Positions 1 to 12,395 are shown, numbered from the stretch's first letter. The stretch: 64,000 nucleotides of DNA from Hevea brasiliensis (GCF_030052815.1 NC_079505.1:28954992-29018991), one strand, 5' to 3'. A program made the numbers and translations. The notes: generated by a model not told the origin, from the letters alone.

Positions 1-209
1 TAATCTAGGGTTCTAAAATTAATCTGATTAATTTTAAAATCTTAAATAGCAAATACAGATCCCAAAAACATATTAAAAGAGTTTTAATATATTTGTTTAT
101 CATTGGGAAATCAAATAGATAAAAATAAATCTTGCATGATGCATGTGACCCTAGGTAGAAAATTTTTAAATTCAATGATATAAACATTGTTTACGCTTTT
201 GTTCCTTCA
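1..209 (+). repeat. 3' end of copia 5' LTR
   Basis: Aligns with 7617-7822. It ends in TTCCTTCA, the same terminus as the 3' LTR, immediately before the primer-binding site. The two copies differ mainly by 1-3-bp indels. Confidence 0.9.
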
Positions 210-211
210 AT

Positions 212-223
212 TGGTATCGAGCC
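212..223 (+). promoter_or_regulatory. copia primer-binding site (tRNA-iMet), altered
   Basis: Reads TGGTATCGAGCC. The second copy at 7825-7837 reads TGGTATCAGAGCC, the usual complement of the 3' end of plant initiator tRNA-Met. CAG has become CG here. Confidence 0.85.
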
Positions 224-467
224 ACTATATTTGCCATTTAGATTGTTGATTATATGATTTAGTGTGATTTGATCATGAGATGATTGATCCATTGCTGGTT
301 GGATCAAGAGGTGTGGCGGCATGTGATGAACTCCAACATGATGCGCATGGCTTGGAAAGATCATAGTGCGCATGGTTGTTATTAAATTCTACAATTGTTG
401 CATGATGAAAGGTTCATCATATGACTAATTAAAATGTTTAATTAGGATTTTTAATCACACAATTAAA

Positions 468-805
468 TTATGATTCAAATCGAATTTAAAAATTGTTTGA
501 ATGTGATTCAAATTTGAATTTTAAAAGTTGTTTGAATGTGATTCAAATCTGAATTTTTAAAGTTGTTTTGAATCATATTTAAATCTTATTTTTAAAATTG
601 ATTGAATAAAATTCAGATCTGATTTTTTAAAAAATGTTTGAATATGATTCAAATCTGATTTTTTAAAAAATGTTTGAATGTGATTCAAATCTGAATTTTT
701 AAAGTTGTTTAAATGTGATTCAAATCTGAATTTTTAAATTTGTTTGAATGAGATTCAAATATGAATTTTTAAATTTATTTGAATCATATTCAAATCTGGA
801 TTTAA
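468..805 (+). repeat. hairpin minisatellite, ~10 units of ~35-36 bp
   Basis: Units centre on TTTGAATGTGATTCAAA, a 7-bp inverted repeat with a 3-nt loop, followed by TCTGAATTTTTAAA. Core positions are near 470, 505, 540, 575, 610, 646, 682, 717, 752 and 787. Several units keep the arms while the loop varies (GTG, TAT, GAG, CAT). Repeated at about 8088-8430. Confidence 0.85.
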
Positions 806-1975
806 GTTGAATATGAGATATTCAATTTAATTTTAGTATGTATGTTTTATATTATTATTAAATAGTGATATGCTTGATGGATTATCAAGGACTATAAAAT
901 ACCAATGTGATTGGATTTATTTCTTTTATGTTTCTTTGGGATTGTAAATTAATTAATTTATTTTAATTTATTTTGGGCATGTATTATTAAGCTTGTTATA
1001 ATTTTTGGGTTGTAATTTCATTTATTTAAGTTCTTGTAAATTAGCCTTGGTATGCCAAGATTACTATGTAATATTGGATTGCAAGAAGCTCAAGGAGGTC
1101 AAGAGCATTGGTGGGACCGGTGGGAGGAATTCAAGATCAAGTGTTGATTATGTACTCCTTGAGCAACTCTTGTAAAATGAATGAATGAATGAAATGCACC
1201 TAGGAATACTGATTCAATTCTTGGTGGCTCAATTGAATCATAGAAAATCCGTGATCATACAATATTTATTGCTTATCCATGAATGCATGAGATGTATGGG
1301 AATGTATGCTATTATATGATATATGCATGCTAATTGGATAATGTGCAAAGTGAGACCTTAATAGTAATTAGAATGACCATAAAATCTTCCAAACAAATGA
1401 TTAAGTTGTAAATTCTATAATTAAAGTAATTATAACATTGTCCCTCCATTGGGGCAATTATTTTAAGAAATTTTTAATAGTTGCATAAGATGCAATTAAT
1501 TTAAGAGATTTTCTTAAGAATAATTGTTAAGCATGAATGTTGTAAATATGTAAATGGTTTAGTGGCCAATATTGGATGTGCTGAGGACATTAAAATTATT
1601 TGCATAATTCTTGGCTCAATGGGATCAACTTAACTAATGCAAGATAAGTCAATAATGGATGTACAGATTTTGAGCATTAGGGGCTAGGTAAAGTTGAACC
1701 TCACATGAGATGTGATGGGCGAGGAGTTGCTCACTTATAGTTTATTGTAATTCCAATAATGGATGTACTGAGGATGATCAATAGAATTATAAGAATTCAA
1801 TCACCCACTTTAGAAATCCATCCAACTAGGATTTAGTTTTCTACTTTGGAAGTGTAGGATTCGCTAAGTTAGTGGGAGGACCAATTTGATTAAAAGACCA
1901 TAATCATTTTGGTTAATTACATGATACATTTACTAATTAATCAGGTTATTTTCTGCGATTAATTTTACGATAAAA

Positions 1976-2770
1976 ATGAGCACAAAACAACCACCACCAT
2001 CCAATATCCTTGCAAGCATACTTGATCACAATAGGTTGTGGGACCTAATCACATGCGATTGGCTAGAAATTTGAAACTTGTCTGAACCTTGAACATATAG
2101 GATATGTTCTAGATTCAAATGTTCTAGTCCCTTACCTCCGGAGGCCACACAAGAGGAACATGAAACTTTGGACAAGTGGAAGGAGCATGATATGAGAGCT
2201 AAGTGTTACATGCTTGCTTCCATGAGTAATGAGTTCTGAAGCAACATGAGAACATGCAAAGTGCAGTGAGATCCTCCTTCACCTACAAGAGTTGTATGGT
2301 AAGCACGGCGGGAATGCTAGGCATGAGATATCTAGGCAACTATTAGTATAAGGATGTCTGAGGGACGAGAATGTTGGGAATCATGTCTACAAGATGATTG
2401 GTGATTGGCGGATTGGAACATCTTGACTTCAACATGGATTTCCAACTCTGCAGATTTGATCCTTGATCCCTTCACGAGTCTTTTGGGAATTTTGTGACAA
2501 ATTTCCATATGACTAAATAGGAATGCACCTTAATTGGTTTACTCAACATCGGTTATTGCCCAAAAGAATATGCCAGGCATTAAAGGAAAAGAGGTATCTT
2601 TGGTTGCATCTTCTTGTGCTGGTAAGTCCAACAAGACGTAGGGCATTAAGAAAATAAACCTCAGATTCTGGTCCTTCAAGAAAATAGCTAAGCAGAAAGG
2701 AAGACTAAAGGTGATGGAGGCAAAGGAAAGTGTTTCCATTGCCAAAAGGATGGGCCTTTGTGAAAAGGCG
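1976..2770 (+). pseudogene. gag: copia gag (UBN2-type nucleocapsid), broken
   Basis: Gag forms the virus-like particle and binds element RNA. The start is the ATG at 1976, beginning MSTKQPPPSNILASILDHN. Scattered frames then match the copia gag pattern (an LxxWxxxD-like stretch, then LxxLxxYGxxG and VxxHVYKMIGLIE-like segments). A zinc knuckle CFHCQKDG begins at 2731, but its His and final Cys are lost and a TGA follows. Several frameshifts lie between 2200 and 2600, many at positions where CAG or CTG would be expected. Family assignment rests on pattern recognition. Confidence 0.75.
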
Positions 2771-2849
2771 CGGAGTATCTTGGTTCTCTAAAGGACAAGA
2801 AGGATACACCTTGGAAGGTATGTCCATATCTTGTTATTTAGATTCGATG

Positions 2850-3135
2850 ATACTCATAGTTCATCTATAGCTTGGGTTTTAGATCTGGTGCAGTTCTCAC
2901 ATTTCTAATGATATGCAGGAACTAGCAAGCGATGGCGACTTGCGTTCTCAAGATATTAGAGTGCGAATTGGCAATGGCTCAAGCTATTGAAGCTTTAGCC
3001 ATAGGATCTAAATCTTTTTACATGTTTGGACATGTTTTGTGTTTGGATAATATTTTATATGTACCTGATGCTTTTAAGAACATCATTTCTATATCTAGTT
3101 TGACTAGAAATGGCTATAAATTTGATTCCAGATGA
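2850..3135 (+). pseudogene. copia aspartic protease, broken
   Basis: The retroviral-type protease matures the polyprotein. The catalytic region is at about 2872-2900: WVLD is readable, but the expected D-S-G-A is split by a frameshift, with SGAV-like residues in another frame. The following 67-residue open frame (2932-3135) ends in LCLDNILYVPDAFKNIISIS, the usual junction between protease and pre-integrase in copia pol. A TGA at 3133 closes it. Confidence 0.72.
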
Positions 3136-3171
3136 TGTTTGCAATATTTATTTTGGAAATAAGTATGTTGG

Positions 3172-4087
3172 TTGGGTTATATGAATAATGGTCTTTATTA
3201 TTTGGATAATAATGACAAACACAAATTGAATGCAAGTGATCTAAAAAGAATGCAATGCCATAGTGAAAACCAACTCAAGTTCAAAATATATTTGGCACTT
3301 AAAGTTATGTCATGTTGCGAAGATAAGATTGTAAAACTGGGGAAAATGGGGATTTTATCCTCATTGGGCTCTGAGCCTACTCCAACTTGTGAATCTTGCC
3401 TTCAGGGAAAAATGACTAGATCACCCTTTGTTGGACAAGGGCTAAGAGCTGAAAATATTTTGGAGCTAATACCTAGTGATGTATGTGGTCCATTTAAAGA
3501 AATGGCTAGAGGGGTTTTCATTATTTTATTACCTTTCTTGATGATAAATCAAGGTTTGGGTATTTGTATTTGATGAAATACAAACATGAATCCTTTGAAA
3601 AGTTTAAGGAATTTAAATCTGAAGTAGAAAATCAAACAGGAAAGAGTATTAAAGCACTTCGATCAGATCATGGTGGTTAATATTTGAGTACTGAATTTGA
3701 TGAATACTTGAGAGAGCATGGCATTGTTTCTCGGTGACTCCTCGAGAGCCATACGGTGAATGGCGTATCTGAAAGGAGAAATCGTACCCTATTGGATATG
3801 GTATGTAGTATGATGAGCTATCTTGATATGCCAATCTTCTTTTGGGATTTGCATTAGAATGACTTTGTATATTGAATAGGATTCCATCAAAATCAGTTTC
3901 TTCCACACCTTATGAGATATGGCATGGAAGAAAACCAAGTCTTAAGCATGTTAAGATTTGGGGTTGTCGACTTATATCAAAAGTGAACAACGATAAATTG
4001 GAGACCGGATCGGAAAAGGTCGATTTGTTGGATATCAAAGATAGTTTTGGATATTATTTTATTTGCCTACTTCACAAAAGGTTGTGA
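3172..4087 (+). pseudogene. copia integrase with pre-integrase domain, broken
   Basis: Integrase inserts element cDNA into the host genome. Residues 1-133 (3172-3573) hold the pre-integrase domain: the HHCC zinc site is partly readable as PTCESCLQGKMT, with its His half degraded. The core follows: SDVCGPF (first Asp), RSDHGG at about 3660-3677 (second Asp), and NGVSERRNRTLLD at about 3756-3796 (Glu). The 3872-4087 frame has TPYEIWHGRKPSLKHVKIWG, the normal C-terminal part. At least three frameshifts separate these pieces. Confidence 0.85.
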
Positions 4088-4273
4088 TAAGTAGAGATGC
4101 CACATTTCTTGAACAGTTTGTTCAAGAAGGAGGCAAAGGAAGGCAAATAGAGTTAGAATTGGAGAATTCGACCAACCAGCAGTCGGATAGATATAGATCC
4201 ATCTAGTCAACCTATACAGTTGATTAAACATCTACAACTGTTCCTCGTAGAATAACGAGGTATCTCATCCACG

Positions 4274-5208
4274 GTGAGATATGGTTTTCTTCATAAAGAA
4301 GAACAAGAGTTGTCTACTCATGAAGAAGTAGATCATGGAGATGATCCACTTACCTATGAAGAAGCTATATCGGATATAGACTCTTTAAAATGGATTGATG
4401 CTATGAAATCAGAAATTGATTCCATGTATAAGAATCAAGTTTGGGATCTTGTTGACCCACGAAGGTATTGTACCTATAGGGAACAAATGGGTTTTCAAGA
4501 AGAAAATTGGTTACGATGGAAAGGTAGAGATCTATAAGGCAAGGCTAGTAGCGAAAGGGTTTCGCCAAAGGCAAGGAATCGACTATGAGGAGACTTTCTC
4601 ACTGTTGCCATGCTTAAATCAATTAGGATTTTATTAGCAATAGTGCATACTATGATTATGAGATTTGGCGGATGGATGTCAAAGCGGCTTTTCTCAATGG
4701 ATACATTGAAGAAAACATTTTCATGGAACAACCTAGGGTTTTGAATCCCAAGATGGTTCCAAGGTATGCAGTAAAGCGATCCATTTATGGGTTGAAACAA
4801 GCTTGAGGAGTTGGAACATCCGTTTTGATGAAGCCATTAAATCCTTTGGTTTTATCAAAAATGAGGATGAGCCATGTGTATATAAGAAGGTTAGTGAGTG
4901 CTATCACTTTCCTAGTCTTATATGTGGATGACATACTATTGATGGGTAATGACACGGGTATGTTGACTATAAAGGTATGGTTGTCAAATACATTCTCCAT
5001 GAAAGACTTAGGGGAGGCAACCTATATTCTTGGGATTCCCATTTATAGAGATAGAGCGAAAAGAATAATTGGTTTATCTCAAAGTCTATACTTGGAAAAG
5101 GTGTTAAAGAGGTTTAACATGTTTGATTCAAAGAGAGGATTATTACCAGTGAGACATGGTATCCATCTTTCTAAAGAGATGTCTCCAAAGACACGAAGAA
5201 TGAGATAA
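4274..5208 (+). pseudogene. copia reverse transcriptase, broken
   Basis: RT copies element RNA into DNA. Ordered motifs are [20 protein letters not shown] (about 4345-4404), [20 protein letters not shown] (about 4530-4589, another frame), MDVKAAFLNGYIEE, RSIYGLKQA, then the catalytic YVDDILLMGN at 4921-4950. The stretch 4825-5208 is open and ends with RFNMFDSKRG-type sequence. Both catalytic aspartates are present, but frameshifts near 4500 and 4640 and a TGA after KQA make the copy dead as read. Confidence 0.9.
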
Positions 5209-5229
5209 GATGGCCAATATTCCATATGC

Positions 5230-5887
5230 TTGGCTATTGGAAGTTTAATGTATGCAATGTTATGTACTAGGCGGATATCGCATATCTGTTAGTTTGACTA
5301 GCGGTATCAATCCAATCGAGTTTGGAACAACTGGATATTTGTCAAAGAATATCCTTAAGTACTTGAGAAGAACTAAGGATTTATTCTTGATTTATGGAGG
5401 TGGAGACTTGCAATTGGATGGTTATCTGATTGATTTCCAATCGGATATCGATGATAGAAAGTCTACCTCTGGATATGTGTTCATTTGTAATGGAGTGCGA
5501 TCGGTTGGAAGAGTTTCAAGCGAGCACATTGCGATTCCACTCTGAGGTGAGTATATTCTTTGCATCGAGATCTTTGCAAAGGAAGGCTGTTTGGATAAAG
5601 AAGTTCGTGTGAGAACTTACAGTAGTTCCTTCCATTGAGTCGTGGTTCCACTACCTTGTGACAATAATGGAAGCGATCATCTGAGCTAAGGAACCAAGGT
5701 CTCACGAAATCCAAACACATAGAAAGGTGCTACCACATTATCAAAGAAATAGTTGGGCGGCGATGTAGCCATGCAGAAAATAGCATCGGTGAAAATCCGG
5801 TGATCCATTCACTAAGCCTATGTCACGACTCGATTAGACCGACATCTTAAGAAGATAGGTCTAAGATATTGTAATGAATGGCTCTAG
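5230..5887 (+). pseudogene. copia RNase H and pol C-terminus, broken
   Basis: RNase H degrades the RNA template during reverse transcription. SIGSLMYAM-like sequence (about 5230), LKYLRRTKDLFLIYGGG, DRKSTSGYVFICNG and a VENP-DPFTKP-like tail match copia RNase H in order. Frames change repeatedly. Near 5495-5530 the expected GAVSWKSFKQA reads as shifted codons with CG where CAG is expected. The probable stop is TAG at 5885-5887, six bases before the purine tract. Confidence 0.85.
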
Positions 5888-5892
5888 TGCTA

Positions 5893-5901
5893 GTGGGAGA
5901 T
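5893..5901 (+). promoter_or_regulatory. copia polypurine tract
   Basis: GTGGGAGAT lies directly before the LTR start TGTTAG and is the expected plus-strand primer for a copia element. Confidence 0.85.
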
Positions 5902-7822
5902 TGTTAGTAGTATGCCTAGAGCATATCATTTAGTATGTATCTTGTACATATTTTTATTAATAAAAGGCATTTCCACTTTTAGTTTACATAATATATTTAT
6001 GTGTAATAGAAAAGGTCCATTGATATTTTGTTAGAAATATTATTCTTAAGTTATTAAGAATGTGAGTGACAATATTTCTAGCACAAAGTATCATAAATAG
6101 GTTCACAATCGAGGATACTTCATAATAAAGACATGACTTATCCGGAAAGATTGTATTCATGTTTGTTCCCAAGTTATTTATATGAGATATAAATAAGATG
6201 GAATGGTGAGTCTCATGCCATATAACAAACATGATAGGCACTTATAAATGATAAGTAGGCTGAACTAGTGACACTTATGACAAGCACATGGAGTTTACTC
6301 TTGTCAACATTTTGTTATAAATCATATCGTGCATATAATCTTTAGACTGAGATAGCATAGTTATCTTGTATATAGGTAGTTTGAGTTTGATACTACTTTC
6401 ATACTTGTACTATGTATGGGTATATGGGCATGTGTTGGCTCCTACTAGTTATATATGGAGGTAGGTGTTGATCAAGATGGAATCTGTTTCTCTAAGTAAA
6501 TAGAGATAAAATCCTATGTTCATTTAATTGTTCTAGTGCATGGTAACATATGATTATAGGTTCATTTAAGGTAAACCTTATTACTAATTGGGTGGCCATG
6601 GCATGCTATGCTAGGTGTGTTAACCATGGTCTATGAGGTTCATAAAATGATTTAGAGAAATCATTTATGGTAAGAAAGAGTTACGATGATATTAAGAGTT
6701 GATATCATGTCTCATTGCCAATTAGTGATGAGCCTAGTAAGTCACACACATACACAAGTTATCACCTATTTAAATATGATTTAATTAATTAATTAAAGAG
6801 TTTAATTGATTAATTAAATAGGTTTAATTTACAATTAAATTGCAAAGTCCTAGCATGACTTGAAACCAAATCTAGATTATTGGATGTATAATATAAGTTA
6901 AATTTATATTTAAAGTGTTTAAATATGAATTTAATTAATGAAAATTAAATAATAGAGATTAATTAATTAATTTATATTTGATATAAATTGATTACAAGAA
7001 GAAAAATAATTATTTTGTGTTAAGAACTCAAAATTAAGACACAGGGGCATGTTGGTCATTTCACAGTGTGACACGTGGCACCATGAGATAGTGACACATT
7101 GGATTACATAAGCTTGCCAAATATTTTTAATCATGTAAGATGATTAAAATCAAGATTAAATATAGGTTTGACACTTGGCACAATGTGATTGGGTCACTTA
7201 AACCTAGAGCTAATCAAAGGGTGACATGTGGCAAGGATTTAATGTATTAACCTAGCTATTTAAGTGTTGTTATGAAAAATTAAGAACTAGCAGCCACTCC
7301 TCTCCTTTATCACGCTGCTTTGAGACTTTTCATCTATTCTTCTTCATCTCTCATCAATTCAAAGAGATTAGCCATCAATCTCTTGAATTAAGAACACTAG
7401 AAATTGTTTCTAGTGTCCTGTTTACATCTCTAATCTCTTAAAAGGCAGAACTTGAATTTCTAATAAATAGAAAAAGCTTTAGAAGCTGCTCAAGGGCTGC
7501 CATAGGTGTTCTTGGTGTGGACAAGCTAGAGGGACAACATCTGGTGTCCTGAAGACGAATCTCAAAGGCGCAGACACATTGCAGTGCATCAAGAGATTAG
7601 TGTAATCGTTCTTGATTTAATCTAGGGTTCTAAAATTAATGATTAATTTTAAAATCTTAAATGGAAAATACAGATCCAAAAACATATTAAAGAGTTTTAA
7701 TATATTGTTTATCATTGAAATCAAATAGATAAAAATAAATCTTGCATGATGCATGTGACCCTAGGTGAAAATTTTTAAATTCAATGATATAAACCTGTGT
7801 TTTTCACGCTTTTGTTCCTTCA
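5902..7822 (+). repeat. copia 3' LTR, 1.92 kb
   Basis: Starts TGTTAGTAG after the purine tract and ends TTCCTTCA before a second primer site. A TATA-like CTATTTAAG near 7256-7264 could be its core promoter (inference only). No open frame in it is supported. Confidence 0.9.
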
Positions 7823-9370
7823 ATTGGTATCAGAGCCACTATATTTGCCATTTAGATTGTTGATTATATGATTTAATTGTGTGATTTGATCATGAGGTGA
7901 TTGATCCATTGCTGGTTGGATCAAGAGGTGTGGCGGCATGCTTGATGAACTCCAACATGGTGCGCATGGCTTGGAAAGATCATGGTGCGCATGGTTGTTA
8001 TTAAATTCTGCAATTGTTGCATGATGAAAGGTTCATCATATGACTAATTAAAATGTTTAATTAGGATTTTTAATCACACAATTAAATTATGATTCAAATC
8101 AGAATTTAAAAAATTGTTTGAATGTGATTCAAATCTGAATTTTAAAAGTTGTTTGAATGTGATTCAAATCTGAATTTTTAAAGTTGTTTGAATCAGATTT
8201 AAATCTTATTTTTTAAAATTGATTGAATAAAATTCAGATCTGATTTTTTAAAAAATGTTTGAATGTGATTCAAATCTAATTTTTTTTTAAAATGTTTGAA
8301 TGTGATTCAAATCTGAATTTTTAAAGTTGTTTAAATGTGATTCAAATCTGAACTTTTAAATTTGTTTGCATGAGATTCAAATCTGAATTTTTAAATTTAT
8401 TTGAATCATATTCAAATCTGGATTTTGAAGTTGAATATGAGATATTCAATTTAATTTAAGTATGTATGTTTTATTTAATTGTTAAATAGTGATATGCATG
8501 ATGGATGATCATAGACTATAAAAGACCAATGTGATTGGATTATTTCTTTTATGTTTCTTTGGGATTGTAAGTTAATTAATTTATTTTAATTTATTTTGGG
8601 CATGTATTATTAAGTTTTTAATAATTTTTGGGTTGTAATTTCATTTATTTAAGTTCTTGTAAATTCGCCTTGGTATGCCAAGGATTACTATGTAATATTG
8701 GATTGCAAGAAGTTCAAAGAGGTCAAGAGCATTGGTGGGACCAGTGGGAGGAATTCAAGATCAAGTGTTGATTATGTACTCCTTCAGCAACTCTTGTAAA
8801 ATGAATGAATGAATGAAATGCACCTAGGAATGCCCTGATTCAATTCTTGGTGGCTCAGAATTGAATCCCTTAGAAAGTCCATGATCATACCATATTTATT
8901 ACTTATCCATGAATGCATGAGATGTATGGGAATGTATGTTATTATATGATATATGCATGCTAATTGGATAATGTGCAAAGTGAGATCTTAATAGTAATTA
9001 GAATGACCATAAAATCTTCATAACAAATGATTAAGTTGGAAATGCTATAATTAAAGTAATTATAACATAGGCCCTCCATTGGGGCAATTATTTTAAGAAA
9101 TTTTAAATAGTTGCATAAGATGCAATTAATTTAAGAGATTTTCTTAAGAATAATTGTTAAGCATGAATGTTGTACTGAGGACATTAAAATTATTTGCATA
9201 ATTCGGCTCAATGCGATCAACAACTAATGCAAGATAAGTCAATAATGGATGTACACGAGATTTTGAGCATTAAGGGCTAGGTAAAGGATTGAACCTCACA
9301 TGAGATGTGATGGGCAAGGAGTTGCTCACTTATTGTTTATTGTAATTCCAATAACGGATGTACTGAGGAT
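7823..9370 (+). mobile_element. second copia leader copy, truncated
   Basis: Matches 210-1770: intact primer site TGGTATCAGAGCC (7825-7837), hairpin minisatellite (about 8088-8430) and downstream leader. It stops at TACTGAGGAT, exactly where gypsy B pol begins. This is the remnant of a second, tandem copia unit sharing the LTR at 5902-7822. It holds no gene. Confidence 0.9.
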
Positions 9371-9871
9371 ATGCTTGGGCTTATGTGATTAAGTTTAAAG
9401 GGAGTTGGGACACACACTTGCCTTTAATTGAATTTGCCTACTACAACGTTATCGATTAAGCATCGGGATGCCTCCATACGAAGCACTTTATGGCGAAAGT
9501 GTAGAACTCCCTTGTGTTGGGATGAAGTGGGTGAGAGGAAGTTGATTGGCCGAATTAATGTAGTAGAGCGGAAGAAAGGTTAAGCTCATTAGAGAGCAGA
9601 CTCAAAGTTGCAACAGATAGATAGAAGTCCTACATTGACCTAAAGAGAAGAGATATTGATGCAGTGTGGGTGACAACGTGTTCTTGAAAGTTTTCCCATG
9701 GAAGAGGATCATGAGGTTTGGTAGAAAGGGAAACTAAGTCCTCGCTTCATTACGCCGTATGAGGTTACGGAAAGAGTGGGTCCATTGGCATATAGACTTG
9801 CATTGCCTATAGATTTGGGAAAGATCTACAATGTCTTCCATGTCTCCATGTTGAGGAGGTACAGATCAGAA
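9371..9871 (+). pseudogene. gypsy B integrase C-terminal part, left piece
   Basis: Frames read as the end of gypsy integrase: MPPYEALYGE with a cysteine-poor form of RKCRTPLCW after it, then VFLKV-PWK, LSPRFITPYEVTERVGPLAY and VFHVSMLRRYRS. Heavy frameshifting, with stops in every frame. It breaks in the codon after RYRS, where gypsy A starts; the rest resumes at 30907 with DPSH-like codons. The upstream part of B is missing at the junction with copia. Confidence 0.88.
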
Positions 9872-12357
9872 TGTAACATCCTCACTTTAGCTAGTCCATA
9901 CTGATCTCTTTTAGGTGACTAATGTCGGTCTGGACAGCTAGAATGTTTGAAATTATAAATAGACTAGAGTGAGGAGTTATTAAGTAACTAAATAATGCTC
10001 ATAAAAATCAAAGAAAAATTTTAGAAACCAAATACACTAAGGTTAAGCAGTGAAACACCAAGGATGGGTAACAGAAAGGGAAGTGACGGTGAAGGCCGTT
10101 GCGACCCTAGACCGGGGAAAAATAATAAAATAATTATTGAGACTCCGGAGAAGGGTTATTAAGGTTCTTATGGCATTAGAATGCCAAGAAAATACTTAGA
10201 AAAATTTTTCTATCGGTACACACAATTTTGGCTCGGTAAGCCAAACGGAGGGCATTTTAGTCATTTCGTCTTCAGAGATGATTTTTGACCAACTTGTTCA
10301 TTTACGTAAATGAATTATATAACATAAAATATGAATAAATGTTATTAAAAATTTAATTGAAATTAAATAGACAAGAAATGGTGAGAAATTGAAAGAAAAT
10401 GAAATAATGACATCATAATGATGTCATTAAAATTCTCCCAACCAATCAAAACTTGACACATGGCATAATCTTAGTTAAAAGAGGCTAAATGGGCAGAAAA
10501 TGAAAAAAAAAATCAGAAGACCTTCTTCTTTCTTCTTCTTGGCGTCACCACCTCCTCCATAGCTAACCAAAACCAAGCTTTTCAAAGCTTGATTCCACCA
10601 CTTTCTACCCAACAAAACCCTAACCTAGCAACACAAAAAATTGTTCTTACCTCTTGGCAAGTCTTTTGGGAGCAAAAAGAAAAGGAAAAGAGGAACCCTA
10701 GCAAGTGAGAAATCTCACTCCATAAGAGGTTAGTGACTAAAACCTTAAATTTCAATTCAATTTCATGTTTAAGCACTATATTGGTGATTAAATGACAAAG
10801 AAACTTGATGAAAGACATTGGTATGCCATCCCTTATTTTTGGCAGCCATGGTTAGGGTTTGATGGTGTTGAATTTAATGAATTTAAAAGGGTATTAGGGC
10901 TGCCCACAATATGTATTTGCTAAGTAGATTGATGAAATAAAGTGAAAAATGCATGAGTTTGAAATTGTTGAGTTAGGGTTTCGGTTGAAAAAATGAGACT
11001 TTGATCTTGTGATGATGGAAGTAGGTTTTAATGGTCAATTAGTGACCATTTGGTTTAGTTTGAACCAGAAATGAAGTGAATTGGGTTGTGGGATTTGAGG
11101 TTGGAGTGGCTGCCTTGTGTAACTGCGAGTTTGGTGTGAGTCCAGCCTGTTTGGACAGCCATAAATTGAATTGTAGAGGTTCAATTGGGGTTTGGCCAAT
11201 TGGACATGAAACTAGACACATAATGGCACAACTTTGATGCAGAAACCATTCCCAGAAAACCAAACCAACTTGACCAAAAGCTTGCCCTAATTCGGGTGAC
11301 CTGCACTCTGCCTGGGCAAAATGACTAAATGAACAGTGTTTGGTCATTTGGCCATAACTCAGTGTAGAAAGGTCCAATTGACCTGAAATTTTACCAGAAA
11401 CAAGGAGACATATAGACCAACAACTTTCATGAAGAAACCTGACCCAAATTATGACCATAACCTAGTCAAATTGCCAACCAAACTTGAGTCACCAAATCTG
11501 GCAGAATCAGTTTTGCCCAGAATTTTGGAATCTGCCCAATCCAGCCAGTTATGGTATTTAGGCCATAACTTGAGCTACAAACCTCCAAATAGAGTGATTC
11601 AAAAAACGAAATTCATCTAGACAAAATAAGGAACAACTTTCATGTTGATCACTTTTCCAAAATTCCACTTCAAAGATGACTAATGGAACAGAAAATACAA
11701 AGCATGAAAACTGAAATTTTTGTCTAATTATCATTAAGCTTAGGGATGGTATTGGCAATCAATACCAACAAGTTAAAAATGGAAAATGTGGTATGTTGAT
11801 GATATTTAAATTAATTTACCTATTGCCAATGCAAAAGTCAACATTTTAGTTGACCAATGAAGTGAATAGTAATCATAAAAATACAATTTCAAAGAATTAC
11901 TTAAATGAAAAGTGCCAAATGCCCTAGTAGGCCTAATGTGATTGGATTGGATAGGTTGGCATGCCACTAGGGTTCTATTAGCAGTACTGCGTATGGCTTC
12001 ATGCCATTCTGTATTTCATGGTTTCCCATGCCATTCTGTAACATAATAGCCTTTGGCTATGATATTGAGTTGTTATACTTGGGTTTAATCGATAATTATT
12101 ACGACTTATTAGGCCTGCTGCACAGGAGACACAATGTGACCGATGGTGTGATGGTCCAAGTACTTAGTACCAGTGCGGTTACCCGTTTGTCGATCGATTG
12201 ACTAAATTAGGTTACTCGGGGAATGTTTATAAATTTTACCAAACTTAAATCGAATAACACTGCAATAAATATTAGAAACTAAGTCTACCCAGAAATGTAA
12301 ATATTCATTCTGCATATTTTATTTTAATTTATTTTATTTTATTTTATATTATCACCA

Positions 12358-12395
12358 CTAAGCAGAATTGCTTAGCGCGTCGCTTTGCCATGTGC
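12358..12395 (+). other. conserved LTR two-stem fold (gypsy A 5')
   Basis: Stem 1 is CTAAGCA 12358-12364 with TGCTTAG 12369-12375. Stem 2 is GCGCGT 12375-12380 with ATGTGC 12390-12395, pairing with two G-T wobbles. Confidence 0.55.

Larger units (their letters stand above)
210..1975 (+). other. copia untranslated leader, 1.77 kb
   Basis: AT-rich region between primer site and gag with no supported reading frame. It holds a hairpin minisatellite (about 468-805) and three spaced copies of a GGATGTACTGAGGA-like word near 1567, 1655 and 1760. A second copy lies at 7823-9370, where about 38 bp around 1540-1580 are missing. The leader is unusually long for a copia element. Confidence 0.8.
1..7822 (+). 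mobile_element. Ty1/copia LTR retrotransposon, left end cut by window
   Basis: The order is LTR end, initiator-tRNA primer site, leader, gag, protease, integrase, reverse transcriptase, RNase H, purine tract, LTR. Integrase before RT defines Ty1/copia. The terminal ~200 bp of the two LTRs (1-209 and about 7617-7822) align throughout with small indels. No target duplication can be read, because the left end is outside the window and the right end runs straight into a second copia internal copy. Coding regions are full of stops and frameshifts, so the copy is not autonomous as read. Lineage within copia is not assigned. Confidence 0.93.

Noticed and set aside
468..805. CRISPR-like array
   Set aside because: Repeats are adjacent with degenerate AT-rich linkers and no distinct spacers. 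It sits in a plant retrotransposon leader with no cas genes.
4495..4800. 101-codon minus frame
   Set aside because: Shadow of the copia reverse transcriptase on the other strand.
11039..11458. 139-codon minus frame, shorter version at 29094-29381
   Set aside because: Falls in the repeated LTR modules of gypsy A and is broken in the second copy; no recognisable family.
12001..12201. 66-codon + frame in gypsy A LTR
   Set aside because: Not kept in the second LTR copy and lies in a zone with suspected consensus errors.
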